Of a stretch of 64,000 bases of DNA, positions 53,142 to 61,292 are shown in pieces; within the stretch, counting starts at the first letter, position 1; each line of letters starts with the position of its first letter. Both the position numbers and the translations under genes were made by a program. The stretch comes from CAVRCA01 sp965218045. Lineage in GTDB: Bacteria > Pseudomonadota > Alphaproteobacteria > Acetobacterales > Acetobacteraceae. The DNA is taken from positions 124,001 to 188,000 of the forward strand of contig CBDCJX010000017.1 in the NCBI GenBank assembly GCA_965218045.1, written 5' to 3'. Below the pieces are notes generated by a model. The model was not told where the DNA came from, made no database searches, and saw nothing but the letters and a program-made list of their open reading frames with translations.

Positions 53142-54761
53142 TCACCCGCGGCCTGGCGCGATGAACGCCCAGGGCGCGGTCTCGCGGGAAATGTCGGTCA
53201 TCACCTCGATCAGCGCCGGCGCGTTGGCGGCGAGCGCCTGCGACAGTGCGGCGCGCAGGCCGTCCACATCGGTGACGCGCCAGGAGGGAACGCCGAAGCT
53301 GCCGGCGTAAGCCTGGAAGTCCGGGTTGCGCAGCGCCGAGCCCGAGTCGCGGCCGTCGAACAATCGGTGCTGGTCGCGCAGCACGTTGCCATAAGCCGAA
53401 TTGTTGAACAGCACGGTCACCAGGTTGATGCCGTGCAACACGGCGGTGGCAAGCTCGGCGCCGCCGAACAGGAACCCGCCATCGCCGGTGAGCGCGACCA
53501 CTGGGCGATCGGGATGCGCGACCTTGACGCCGAGCGCGGTCGGGAAGCCAGCGCCGAGCGTGCCGGAGAAGCCGGAAGTGATCAGCGTGCGCGGCGCATG
53601 GAACGGGAAACCGAACCATGACGCGTAGCCGACCTGCGTCATCTCGTCACACAGGATACCGTCCTCGGGCAGCATGTCGCGGATCGCGTTTAGGAACGAC
53701 ATCTGCGGCTGCACCGCCTGGATCGCTTCCTCCGCGTCCGACTTGGCGCGAGCGATCGCCTGAGCGCGGGTTGCATCGGCGCGCGGTGCCACGGCGACGG
53801 CAAGCGCCCGCGCGGCGTCGGCGCTGTCGGCGAGCAAAGCGAAATCGACCTCGAGCCGTCGCATCTCGGCCGGGTCGATGTCGATCCGCGCCAGCTTGAG
53901 GCCGGGCGGCGGCTTGCCCCAGCGTTGGGTCGGCACTTCGAGGCGCGTGCCGAAGCCGACGATCAGATCGGTCTCCGGCCATAGCTTGTAGCCCGCGGCA
54001 ATGGTCAGGCCGAGCGGATGCCGATCGTCGACGATGCCCCGCCCGTTGCGGAACGACACCACCGGCGCGCCGATCCGCTCGGCCAACGCGCGGATCTCGG
54101 ACGCGGCGTGCAGCGCGCCGCCGCCGACCCAGAGCATCGGCGCCTTGGCCCCGTCGATCATGCGCGCGAGGGCGGCGATCCGCTCGGCGTCGATCGGCGG
54201 CGATGGGTGCAACGGCAACGGCTCCTGCGGCACGACCTCGGCGGTGGCGGCGAACTGGTCCCACGGCATCTCCAGCGCCACCGGTCCGCGCCGCCCCGAC
54301 AGCATCGCCTGGAAGGCGCGCGCCACCAGGTCGGGCGCGGAGGCCGGGTGCTCGATGCGCTCGGCCCATTTCAGCAAGCTGCGCAACGTGGCGAGCTGGT
54401 CGGGCAGCTCGTGCAACTGGCCCCGAGCGCGACCGAGCATGGCACTCGGCACCTGGCCGGTCAGGCACAGCACGGGCGCGTTCACCCCCCAAGCGGTAGC
54501 CAGCGCCGCCGTAGTGTTGAGCACGCCGGGCCCGGGGACCACGGCATAGGCGGAGGGCCGCCCGGTCGCGCAGGCGTAACCGAGCGCCATATACGCGGTG
54601 GTCTGCTCGTGGCGGGCATTGATCAACCGCAGCCGGTTGGCGTTGCGCGCGAACGCGTCGAACAAGCCGTAGACCTGCACGCCGGGCAGCCCGAACACGG
54701 TATCGATACCGTGTCGCAACAGCCCATCGACGATCGCCTCGCCGCCCGTCATTCGCGCCAT
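53142..54761 (-). CDS. Thiamine-diphosphate-dependent enzyme, acetolactate-synthase-like
   Basis: A 539-aa ThDP enzyme with three domains. The PYR domain has the catalytic Glu in NARHEQTTAYMALGYA. A central nucleotide-binding-like domain contains MLWVGGGALHAAS. The PP domain has the GDG-NN cofactor motif VALTGDGGFLFGGAELATA...TVLFNNSAYG. ATG 54761 follows AGGAGG at 10 nt; a very long upstream frame crosses the divergent gene and was rejected. It might be a benzoylformate-decarboxylase, carboligase or acetolactate-synthase-like activity; there is no ilvN neighbour. It is divergent from the solute-binding-fold protein at 54915. Confidence 0.88.
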   Translation of the reverse strand: MARMTGGEAIVDGLLRHGIDTVFGLPGVQVYGLFDAFARNANRLRLINARHEQTTAYMALGYACATGRPSAYAVVPGPGVLNTTAALATAWGVNAPVLCLTGQVPSAMLGRARGQLHELPDQLATLRSLLKWAERIEHPASAPDLVARAFQAMLSGRRGPVALEMPWDQFAATAEVVPQEPLPLHPSPPIDAERIAALARMIDGAKAPMLWVGGGALHAASEIRALAERIGAPVVSFRNGRGIVDDRHPLGLTIAAGYKLWPETDLIVGFGTRLEVPTQRWGKPPPGLKLARIDIDPAEMRRLEVDFALLADSADAARALAVAVAPRADATRAQAIARAKSDAEEAIQAVQPQMSFLNAIRDMLPEDGILCDEMTQVGYASWFGFPFHAPRTLITSGFSGTLGAGFPTALGVKVAHPDRPVVALTGDGGFLFGGAELATAVLHGINLVTVLFNNSAYGNVLRDQHRLFDGRDSGSALRNPDFQAYAGSFGVPSWRVTDVDGLRAALSQALAANAPALIEVMTDISRETAPWAFIAPGRG

Positions 54762-54914
54762 ACGGATCGTTCCTCCTGCTCGCACCGCAACGGTGGCACG
54801 GTCGTCTGCCCGCACCAAACGGAAAGCGGCCGATCGGCGAGCCGTCGCAAGCGCTGCGTGGACCCGGTGCGAGAACCGGCTATGCTCCGGGATCGTCGTT
54901 GAAGGGGGATCGCC

Positions 54915-55640
54915 ATGGCGCAAGACGTAGGGCGTGAGCTGGCGCCGACCGGCGTGCTGCGCGCGGCCATCAATTTGGGCAACTTCCTGCTGGTGACCGG
55001 GAAGACGCCCTCGGGCGATCCGGCCGGGGTTGCGCCGGACCTGGCGCGGGCGATCGCCGATCGGCTGGGCGTGCCGGTCAGCTACGTGCCGTTCGCCCGG
55101 CCCGGTGAGCTGGCGGACGCGGCCGACGCCGACAAATGGGATATCGGCCTGATCGGCGCCGAGCCGGCACGCGCCGAGAAGATTGCCTTCACCGCCGCCT
55201 ATGCCGAGATCGAGGCGACCTATCTGGTGCCGGCGGGCTCGCCGCTGCGCTCGATCGCGGATGTCGACCGGCCGGGCCAGCGGATCGCGGTGACCGCGCG
55301 CAGCGCCTACGACCTCTGGCTGGAACGCAACATCAAGCACGCCGAGCTGGTGCGCTCGGAAACGCTGGACGCCGCCACCGAGCAGTTCGTGCGCGACAAG
55401 CTGGACGCGCTCGCCGGCTTGAAGCCTCGCCTCCTGTCCGACGTCGAGAAACTGCCGGGTGCCCGCATCCTCGACGGGCGGTTCACCGCCGTGCAACAGG
55501 CCGTCGGCACCGCGCGCGGCAAGCAGCAAGGTGCCGCGTTCCTGCGGGACTTCGTCGAGGAGGCCAAGCGATCCGGGCTCGTGGCGCAACTGATAGAGCG
55601 TCACGCGGTGAAAGGCTTGTCCGTCGCACCGCCGGCCTGA
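54915..55640 (+). CDS. Solute-binding protein family 3 fold without signal peptide
   Basis: A 241-aa protein of the periplasmic amino-acid-binding (SBP_bac_3) fold: TGVLRAAINLGNFLLVTGKT, GVAPDLARAIADRLGVPVSY, WDIGLIGAEPARAEKIAFTA, AYAEIEATYLVPAGSPLRSI, then QRIAVTARSAYDLWLERNIK. The N-terminus (AQDVGRELAPTG) has no hydrophobic signal, so the protein is predicted to be cytosolic, unlike transporter receptors. No permease or ATPase gene lies nearby. It may be a ligand sensor or an enzyme-like relative; the start has a GGGGGATCGCC upstream region. Confidence 0.8.
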   Translation: MAQDVGRELAPTGVLRAAINLGNFLLVTGKTPSGDPAGVAPDLARAIADRLGVPVSYVPFARPGELADAADADKWDIGLIGAEPARAEKIAFTAAYAEIEATYLVPAGSPLRSIADVDRPGQRIAVTARSAYDLWLERNIKHAELVRSETLDAATEQFVRDKLDALAGLKPRLLSDVEKLPGARILDGRFTAVQQAVGTARGKQQGAAFLRDFVEEAKRSGLVAQLIERHAVKGLSVAPPA

Positions 55641-55716
55641 CAGGTCCGGGCTCCTTGCCGCCCTGCGGGGTTCGGGCTAGAAGCGCCGCTCCCCCGCAAT
55701 CCCCGCGAGAGCCGAG

Positions 55717-56283
55717 ATGAAGCAGCAGGCGAACCTGATCCGGGCCGGCCAGGTCATCGAGCACGAAGGCCGTCGCTGGACCGTGCTGAAGCAGCAGATC
55801 ATCAGCCCCGGCAAGGGCGGGGCGTTCATCCAGGTCGAGATGCGCGATCTCAAGAGCGGCAACAAGACCAACGAGCGTTGGCGCACCGCCGACACCGTCG
55901 AACGCCTGATAACCGAGGAGAAGGAATACACCTTCTCCTATACCGAGGGCGATAACATGGTGCTGATGGACCCGGAATCCTTCGAGCAGAGCCATGTCCC
56001 CGTGGTTCTGCTCGGCGGGGCGGCACCGTTCCTGCAAGACAACATGCAGATCACCGTCGATCTGGTCGAGGGCGAGCCGGTGGCGGCCCATCTGCCCGCT
56101 ACCGTCGTGCTGGACATCGCCGAGGCCGACCCGGTGGTGAAGGGGCAGACAGCCTCCTCCTCCTACAAGCCGGCCCGGCTGTCCAACGGCGTGAAAACCT
56201 CGGTTCCGCCGTTCATCGAGACCGGCGAACGCATCGTGGTGCGCACGGAGGATGGCAGCTACGTGGAGCGCGCCAAGGGCTGA
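55717..56283 (+). CDS. efp: Elongation factor P
   Basis: Relieves ribosome stalling at polyproline. The 188-aa protein has three beta-barrel domains. The tip loop IISPGKGGAF places the modifiable Lys at residue 33. Domain II is VERLITEEKEYTFSYTEGDN, and the C-terminal domain ends VPPFIETGERIVVRTEDGSY. Lys at the tip fits beta-lysylation by EpmA; no epmA or epmB is in the window. Pro-rich stretches in the neighbouring OmpA-like protein are natural clients. Confidence 0.96.
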   Translation: MKQQANLIRAGQVIEHEGRRWTVLKQQIISPGKGGAFIQVEMRDLKSGNKTNERWRTADTVERLITEEKEYTFSYTEGDNMVLMDPESFEQSHVPVVLLGGAAPFLQDNMQITVDLVEGEPVAAHLPATVVLDIAEADPVVKGQTASSSYKPARLSNGVKTSVPPFIETGERIVVRTEDGSYVERAKG

Positions 56284-56287
56284 CGTT

Positions 56288-57127
56288 TTGGCCCTCCGCC
56301 TCTCCCCGCACATGACCGTGATGGCGAACGCGGCGCAGAAAGCATCGAAACGCCTGTTGCGCGACTTCAACGAAGTCGAGCAGCTGCAGGTCAGCGTCAA
56401 GGGGCCGGGCGATTTCGTCTCGCAAGCCGATCTGCGCGCCGAGCAGACCTTGAAGGAGGAGCTGACCAAGGCGCGACCGGGCTACGCCTTCCTGATGGAA
56501 GAATCCGGAGCCTCGGGCTCGGCGAACTGGGCTTGGCGCTGGGTGGTCGACCCGCTCGACGGCACCACCAACTTCCTGCACGGCATCCCGCAATGGGCGA
56601 TCAGCATCGGGCTGGAGCGGCGGCTGCCCGACGGCGGCTCCGAGGCGGTTGCCGGCCTGATCTATGCCCCGGTGGTGGACGAACTGTTCTGGGCGGAGAA
56701 AGGCGCCGGCGCCTTTGTCAACGAACGGCGCCTGCGGGTTTCCGCCCGTCGCGAGATCAAGGACGCGGTGCTCGCGACCGGCATCCCGTTCGCCGTCGTC
56801 CCGGCGCCGCGCCGGCTCGCCTTCGCCCGCACGCTCGGCGCGCTGATGCCGCAGGTCGCCGGCATCCGCCGCTTCGGCGCGGCGGCGCTTGACCTCGCCT
56901 GGGTCGCCGCCGGCCGTTACGATGGCTACTGGGAGCTCGGGGTCAAGCCGTGGGATATCGCGGCCGGGTTGCTGCTGGTGCGCGAGGCCGGCGGCTACGC
57001 CACCGATCCGGGCGGCGCCGATCCGCGCGACACCGGCGATGTGGTCGCCGCCAACCCGCATCTGCACGCGCGCCTCAGCGAGATCGTGCTCGACGGCAGG
57101 CAAATCGCCGAGGCGCATCGCGCATGA
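56288..57127 (+). CDS. suhB: Inositol monophosphatase family protein (SuhB-like)
   Basis: A Mg2+/Li+-sensitive phosphatase, 279 aa. Motifs are EESGASG (metal-ligand Glu), the WVVDPLDGTTNFLHGIPQWA DP-i-DGT signature, and the late GVKPWDIAAGLLLVREAGG (WDxAAG). N-terminal alignment to alphaproteobacterial SuhB (VKGPGDFVSQADLRAE) favours TTG 56288, 4 bp after efp. ATG 56312 is a shorter alternative. Roles include inositol phosphate hydrolysis and, in Escherichia coli, rRNA antitermination. Confidence 0.93.
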   Translation: MALRLSPHMTVMANAAQKASKRLLRDFNEVEQLQVSVKGPGDFVSQADLRAEQTLKEELTKARPGYAFLMEESGASGSANWAWRWVVDPLDGTTNFLHGIPQWAISIGLERRLPDGGSEAVAGLIYAPVVDELFWAEKGAGAFVNERRLRVSARREIKDAVLATGIPFAVVPAPRRLAFARTLGALMPQVAGIRRFGAAALDLAWVAAGRYDGYWELGVKPWDIAAGLLLVREAGGYATDPGGADPRDTGDVVAANPHLHARLSEIVLDGRQIAEAHRA

Positions 57128-57178
57128 CAAGACGTTTCGTTGAGCGCTCGACGCCGCTGGGCTAGGGTCGACCTCCCG

Positions 57179-57910
57179 ATGCGCGCTCCTGCCCTATTGA
57201 TTGCCGGCTTGCTGCTCGTCGCGGCGGCAACCTTGTCACCTGTACGTGCCCAGGTGACCTTGGATCTGCACGCGCTGGATCAGGGAGGCAACAAGCCGGC
57301 GCAGCCCAAATCGCCGCCGGCTGCCACGCGGTCCCGCCAGCGACACCACGCGCCGCCGCCCAAGCAAGCCGCCCAGCCCTCGCCCGAGTCCCCGACACAG
57401 GCCCCGGCGCAATCCGCCTCGCCCACGGCCGCACCTACGCCGCCGCCGCCCAGCATACCGGCCGCGCCGCCCGCCGCCTTGTCGCTGCCCACCATCGTGG
57501 TGCCCGCGCCGACCGGCAAGTCGGCCCCGCCGCCGGTGCCGGTCTCGACCAGCGCCGGCGGGGCGGTCACGCCGACCTCGAACGGGGTGCGCGTGACCTT
57601 CACGCCCGATCGGGCCGATCTCAACCCCGCCTCCGTGGCCTCAATCAAGACCTACATCGACGGGGTGCCGAAGAGCGACGACACCACCTACAACGTGGTC
57701 GGCTATGCCGCCGGACCGCAATCGGACCCCTCCACGCCACGTCGGCTCTCGCTGTCCCGCGCCCTCGCGGTGCGCGGCGTGCTGATGGAGGAGGGCGTGA
57801 GGTCCGAGCACATCTACGTCCGCGCGCTCGGACCCGCGAAGGCGGGTGGGCCGTCCGACCGGGTGGACGTCACCGCGCTCGGCATCAACAACGCGGAGCC
57901 GCCGAAATGA
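57179..57910 (+). CDS. Periplasmic protein with Pro-rich linker and OmpA-like C-terminal domain
   Basis: A 243-aa precursor. It has a Sec signal (RAPALLIAGLLLVAAATLSP), then a Pro/Ala/Gln-rich disordered linker (~45-130), then an OmpA/MotB-like domain (VRVTFTPDRADLNPASVASI, TYNVVGYAAGPQSDPSTPRR, LSLSRALAVRGVLMEEGV, RSEHIYVRALGPA). The expected peptidoglycan-contacting Asp and Arg have counterparts in the D/R-rich segments. It overlaps the channel gene that follows (ATGA). It probably anchors or regulates the proton-channel complex encoded downstream. Confidence 0.8.
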   Translation: MRAPALLIAGLLLVAAATLSPVRAQVTLDLHALDQGGNKPAQPKSPPAATRSRQRHHAPPPKQAAQPSPESPTQAPAQSASPTAAPTPPPPSIPAAPPAALSLPTIVVPAPTGKSAPPPVPVSTSAGGAVTPTSNGVRVTFTPDRADLNPASVASIKTYIDGVPKSDDTTYNVVGYAAGPQSDPSTPRRLSLSRALAVRGVLMEEGVRSEHIYVRALGPAKAGGPSDRVDVTALGINNAEPPK

Positions 57911-59061
57911 CGCGCCCGACCCGCTATCTGTGGCGCATGGCGGGGTTCCTGGTGGCGGTGGCGGTGGTCGCCGGCCTGCTCGGCCGCTTCCTGCTGACCG
58001 CGTTCGAGAACAATCCTGGGCTCAACAGCTTCATCCTGCTGGTGCTGCTGCTCGGCATCATCTGGAACCTGCGGCAAGTCGCGCGGCTCACCCCCGAGGT
58101 GGTCTGGCTGGAGACCTGGCAGACCGCGCGGGCGCGGATCGCCGGCCTGCCCTCGCCCCGGCTGCTCGCACCGATGGCGAGCATGCTGGCCGCCCGCGAG
58201 TCGCGCGGCGGCGACGGCCTGCGTCGGTTCACTCTCTCGGCCCCGGCGGCACGGAGCCTGCTCGATGGCCTCGCCTCACGCCTCGACGAGAGCCGTGAGC
58301 TGTCGCGTTACATGACCGGGCTGATGATCTTCCTCGGCCTGCTGGGCACGTTCTGGGGCCTGCTGCAGACGGTGAGCGCGGTCTCCGACGTGATCGCTGG
58401 CATGTCGGTGGGCTCCGGTGACCTCAACGCGATGTTCGAGCAGCTCAAGTCGGGGCTGGCGCGGCCGTTGCGAGGAATGGGCACCGCCTTCTCGGCCAGC
58501 ATGTTCGGCCTGGCCGGCGCGCTGGTGCTCGGTTTCCTCGACCTCACGGCGGGCCAGGCGCAGAACCGCTTCTTCAATGAGCTCGAGGAGTGGCTCGCCG
58601 GCCTGACCCACCTGTCGAGCGGGGCCTTGGCCGAAGGCGAGGGCTCGATCCCGGTCTACGTGCAGGCGCTGTTGGAGCAGACCGCGGAGAACATGGACAA
58701 TCTGCAACGCATCCTGGTGCGCGGCGAAGATGGGCGGCGCGAATCGAACCAGGCCGTGCTGTCGCTCACCGAGCGGGTCGGCGCGCTGTCGGATGCGATG
58801 CGCACCAACCACCAGCTCATGCTGCGCATCGCCGAGGGCCAGTCGACCTTGGGGCCGGCGCTGCAACGGCTGGGCGACCACCGCGCCGACAGCGGGTTCG
58901 ATGACGCGGCGCGCGGCCACCTGCGCAACATCGAACTCTATCTGCAGCGCCTGCTCGCCGACGCCGAGCAGGGTCGGGCGCAGAGCACCGCGGAGCTGCG
59001 CAACGATCTGCGCATCCTGACCCGGACGGTCGCCGCCCTGGCCGACGAGCGCCCGAGGTAG
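57907..59061 (+). CDS. MotA/TolQ/ExbB-like proton-channel subunit
   Basis: A 384-aa inner-membrane protein with about four helices. Two are N-terminal (MAGFLVAVAVVAGLLGRFLL, FILLVLLLGIIW). Two are central: YMTGLMIFLGLLGTFWGLLQ and GMGTAFSASMFGLAGALVLG, the latter with the Ala/Gly-rich pattern typical of MotA/TolQ third and fourth helices. The long C-terminal part (~260-384) is predicted coiled coil/cytosolic (SIPVYVQALLEQTAENMDNL). It is coupled to the OmpA-like and MotB-like genes. Confidence 0.85.
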   Translation: MTRPTRYLWRMAGFLVAVAVVAGLLGRFLLTAFENNPGLNSFILLVLLLGIIWNLRQVARLTPEVVWLETWQTARARIAGLPSPRLLAPMASMLAARESRGGDGLRRFTLSAPAARSLLDGLASRLDESRELSRYMTGLMIFLGLLGTFWGLLQTVSAVSDVIAGMSVGSGDLNAMFEQLKSGLARPLRGMGTAFSASMFGLAGALVLGFLDLTAGQAQNRFFNELEEWLAGLTHLSSGALAEGEGSIPVYVQALLEQTAENMDNLQRILVRGEDGRRESNQAVLSLTERVGALSDAMRTNHQLMLRIAEGQSTLGPALQRLGDHRADSGFDDAARGHLRNIELYLQRLLADAEQGRAQSTAELRNDLRILTRTVAALADERPR

Positions 59062-59067
59062 CGCGCG

Positions 59068-60453
59068 ATGCCCATGCCAAACCGCCGGCGTGGCGGCAAC
59101 GGGCTCGACGCCTGGCCCGGCTACGTGGACGCGCTGTCCACGTTGCTGATGGTCATCATCTTCGTGCTGCTCGTCTTCGTGCTGGCCCAGGCGTTCCTGT
59201 CGGTGGCGCTCTCGGGGCGAGAGTCGGCGCTCGACCGGGTCAATCGGCAGCTTGCCGAGCTGTCCGACATGCTCTCGCTCGAACGCGGCCGGTCGGCGGA
59301 GCTTAGCCAGACCACCGCCCAGCTCAACCGCGACCTGCGGACCGCGAACGACGCGCGCGACAGTCTGGCGCGGCAGCTCTCGGCGTTGCAAAGCCAGGTG
59401 GCAACGGCGCTCAGCGACCGCGACGCGTTGCGCGGCGAGCGCGACCGGCTTGCAGCGCAACTGGCCGATGCCGGCTTGCAAGCGAAATCGGCCGAGGCTA
59501 GGGCGGCGCAGTTGCAGGCGCGGATCGACGAATCGGCGAAACGCAGCGAAGCGGCCGGACAGCAGACGGCCGACCTCGTGGGTCAGCTCGCTGAGGCGAA
59601 GCGGCAGCTGGCCGAGCTCGACCGCACGGTGACCGCCGACAAGGCGACGATCCAGGCCCGCCTGGCCGATCTCGCCAAGCTCGCCGAGCAGACCCGCGCG
59701 CTGACCGCGCTGCGCGACCAGCTGGAGCAGCAGGCGCAGGATGCCGCCGTACGCGCCACCACCGAGCAGCAGCGCCGCGCCGCCGTGGAAGCGCAGCTCA
59801 CCGACGAGAAGAAGCTCGCCGACAGCGCGCGGGCGCAGATCGCGCTGCTCACTCGGCAGGTCGACGAGCTGCGGGCGCAGATGACCCGGCTTGCCCGCGC
59901 GCTCGACGTCGCCGCCGAGAGCGGGCGCGACAAGGACGCGCAGATCACCAATTTGGGCCAGAAGCTTAACGCCGCCTTGGCGGCGAAGGTCGAGGAGCTG
60001 CAACGCTATCGCAGCGAGTTCTACGGCAAGCTGCGCGAGGTGCTGGCCAATCAACCTGGCGTGCAGGTCGTCGGCGACCGGTTCGTGTTTCAGAGCGAGG
60101 TGCTGTTCCCGGTGGGCCGCGCCGAAATCACCGCCTCGGGCGAGGACCAGATCCGCGCCATCGCCGGCACGATCAAGGAGATCGCCGCAAAAATCCCGCG
60201 CGGGGTAAACTGGATTCTCCGCGTTGACGGTCACGCCGACAAGCAGCCGATCACCCGCAGCACCTATACCTCGAACTGGGAGCTTTCGGCGGCGCGCGCG
60301 ATCACCGTCGTCAAGCTGCTGATCGCCCAGGGCGTGCCGCCCGACCACCTCGCCGCCACTGGCTTCGCCGATTACCAGCCGCTCGATCCCGGCAACACGG
60401 CCGAGGCTTACGCCCGCAACCGCCGCATCGAGCTTCGGCTGACCGATCGGTAG
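59068..60453 (+). CDS. MotB-like stator protein with long coiled coil and OmpA domain
   Basis: A 461-aa protein. The single membrane helix begins right after the conserved Asp21 (WPGYVDALSTLLMVIIFVLL), the expected proton-binding residue of MotB/TolR-like proteins. About 250 residues of heptad-rich coiled coil follow (LARQLSALQSQVATALSDRD, QARLADLAKLAEQTRALTAL). The OmpA/MotB peptidoglycan-binding domain is C-terminal (LFPVGRAEITASGEDQIRAI, WILRVDGHADKQPI, NRRIELRLTDR). The coiled-coil length far exceeds that of flagellar MotB, so a non-flagellar function is likely. Confidence 0.88.
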   Translation: MPMPNRRRGGNGLDAWPGYVDALSTLLMVIIFVLLVFVLAQAFLSVALSGRESALDRVNRQLAELSDMLSLERGRSAELSQTTAQLNRDLRTANDARDSLARQLSALQSQVATALSDRDALRGERDRLAAQLADAGLQAKSAEARAAQLQARIDESAKRSEAAGQQTADLVGQLAEAKRQLAELDRTVTADKATIQARLADLAKLAEQTRALTALRDQLEQQAQDAAVRATTEQQRRAAVEAQLTDEKKLADSARAQIALLTRQVDELRAQMTRLARALDVAAESGRDKDAQITNLGQKLNAALAAKVEELQRYRSEFYGKLREVLANQPGVQVVGDRFVFQSEVLFPVGRAEITASGEDQIRAIAGTIKEIAAKIPRGVNWILRVDGHADKQPITRSTYTSNWELSAARAITVVKLLIAQGVPPDHLAATGFADYQPLDPGNTAEAYARNRRIELRLTDR

Positions 60454-60485
60454 ATCGGATTGACGCTCCGAGTCGCGGGACCTCG

Positions 60486-61151
60486 ATGAGCGGGCGCTGG
60501 AATGAGCCCGGCCTGGCGTTGACGAAGGCAACATTGATTGCTTGTTTCCCGCCCATGCAACGACACGATGTCGGGCCATGCCCCCGCGTGCGCAGGACGG
60601 GCTATGCACTCCTGGTGGCCGCGACGATCACGGCCAGCCTCGGCCTCGGTTCGGGCGCATTGGGGGAGATCCTGGCCAGGACCAGCACCCACGGCGGGCG
60701 CTACACCGATCCGGCCAAGTACTGCGCTGTGGTCGGTACCATCGATCGGCCCGACAGGCGATATGTTGGCGAGAAGGTGCCGGACTGGATGGCGCGGGCA
60801 CTGATGCTGGCGACCGGCGCGCCGTCGGATTCGCAGCCGCGATACTTCAAGCACGCCGCCTGGCGATGCGACGGCGGCCGCGTGCTGGCGTGCAGCTATG
60901 GCGCCAACATCCCATGCAACCAGAAGGCCGACACCAGCCGCTTGCCCGGCCAGGGAGAGCGGGAGTACTGTCGCGAGAACCCAGGCGCCAACTCGGTCCC
61001 GGCGGTCGCGACCGGGCACGCGGCGATCTACGCCTGGCGCTGCCAGAACAACCGGCCGGTGATCACGCGGCAGGTGCTGAAGGTGGATCGGCGCGGCTTT
61101 CCCACCGAGTTCTGGCACGTGGTCACCCCGCCAGCGGCCGACCCCAGCTAA
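60486..61151 (+). CDS. Secreted cysteine-containing protein of unknown function
   Basis: A 221-aa frame from ATG 60486; ATG 60555 (MQRHDVGPCPRVRRTGYALL) is an alternative. A signal-like hydrophobic stretch lies at ~40-63 (LLVAATITASLGLGSGALGE). The mature part has at least six Cys in aromatic/Cys pairs (KYCAVVGTIDRPD, AWRCDGGRVLACSYG, NIPCNQK, EYCRENPG, YAWRCQNN), consistent with disulfide bonds in the periplasm. I recognise no family. Confidence 0.65.
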   Translation: MSGRWNEPGLALTKATLIACFPPMQRHDVGPCPRVRRTGYALLVAATITASLGLGSGALGEILARTSTHGGRYTDPAKYCAVVGTIDRPDRRYVGEKVPDWMARALMLATGAPSDSQPRYFKHAAWRCDGGRVLACSYGANIPCNQKADTSRLPGQGEREYCRENPGANSVPAVATGHAAIYAWRCQNNRPVITRQVLKVDRRGFPTEFWHVVTPPAADPS

Positions 61152-61292
61152 AGCGGCTTCGGCCTGCTTCGCCGAGCACGGCGCGGGGCGAAACTTGCGG
61201 CGGCTGGTCTGAGATTAAGCTCGTGCGCCTGGCATGCGGCCGACAGCGTCGCGGATTCGAGGCGGCGGCGAAGGGGAGCGAGTGGAGGAGCG

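Noticed and set aside
58276..60609. A 777-residue minus-strand frame over the MotA/MotB-like genes
   Set aside because: Shadow of two well-supported genes; high Arg/Gln/His content with no recognisable domain.
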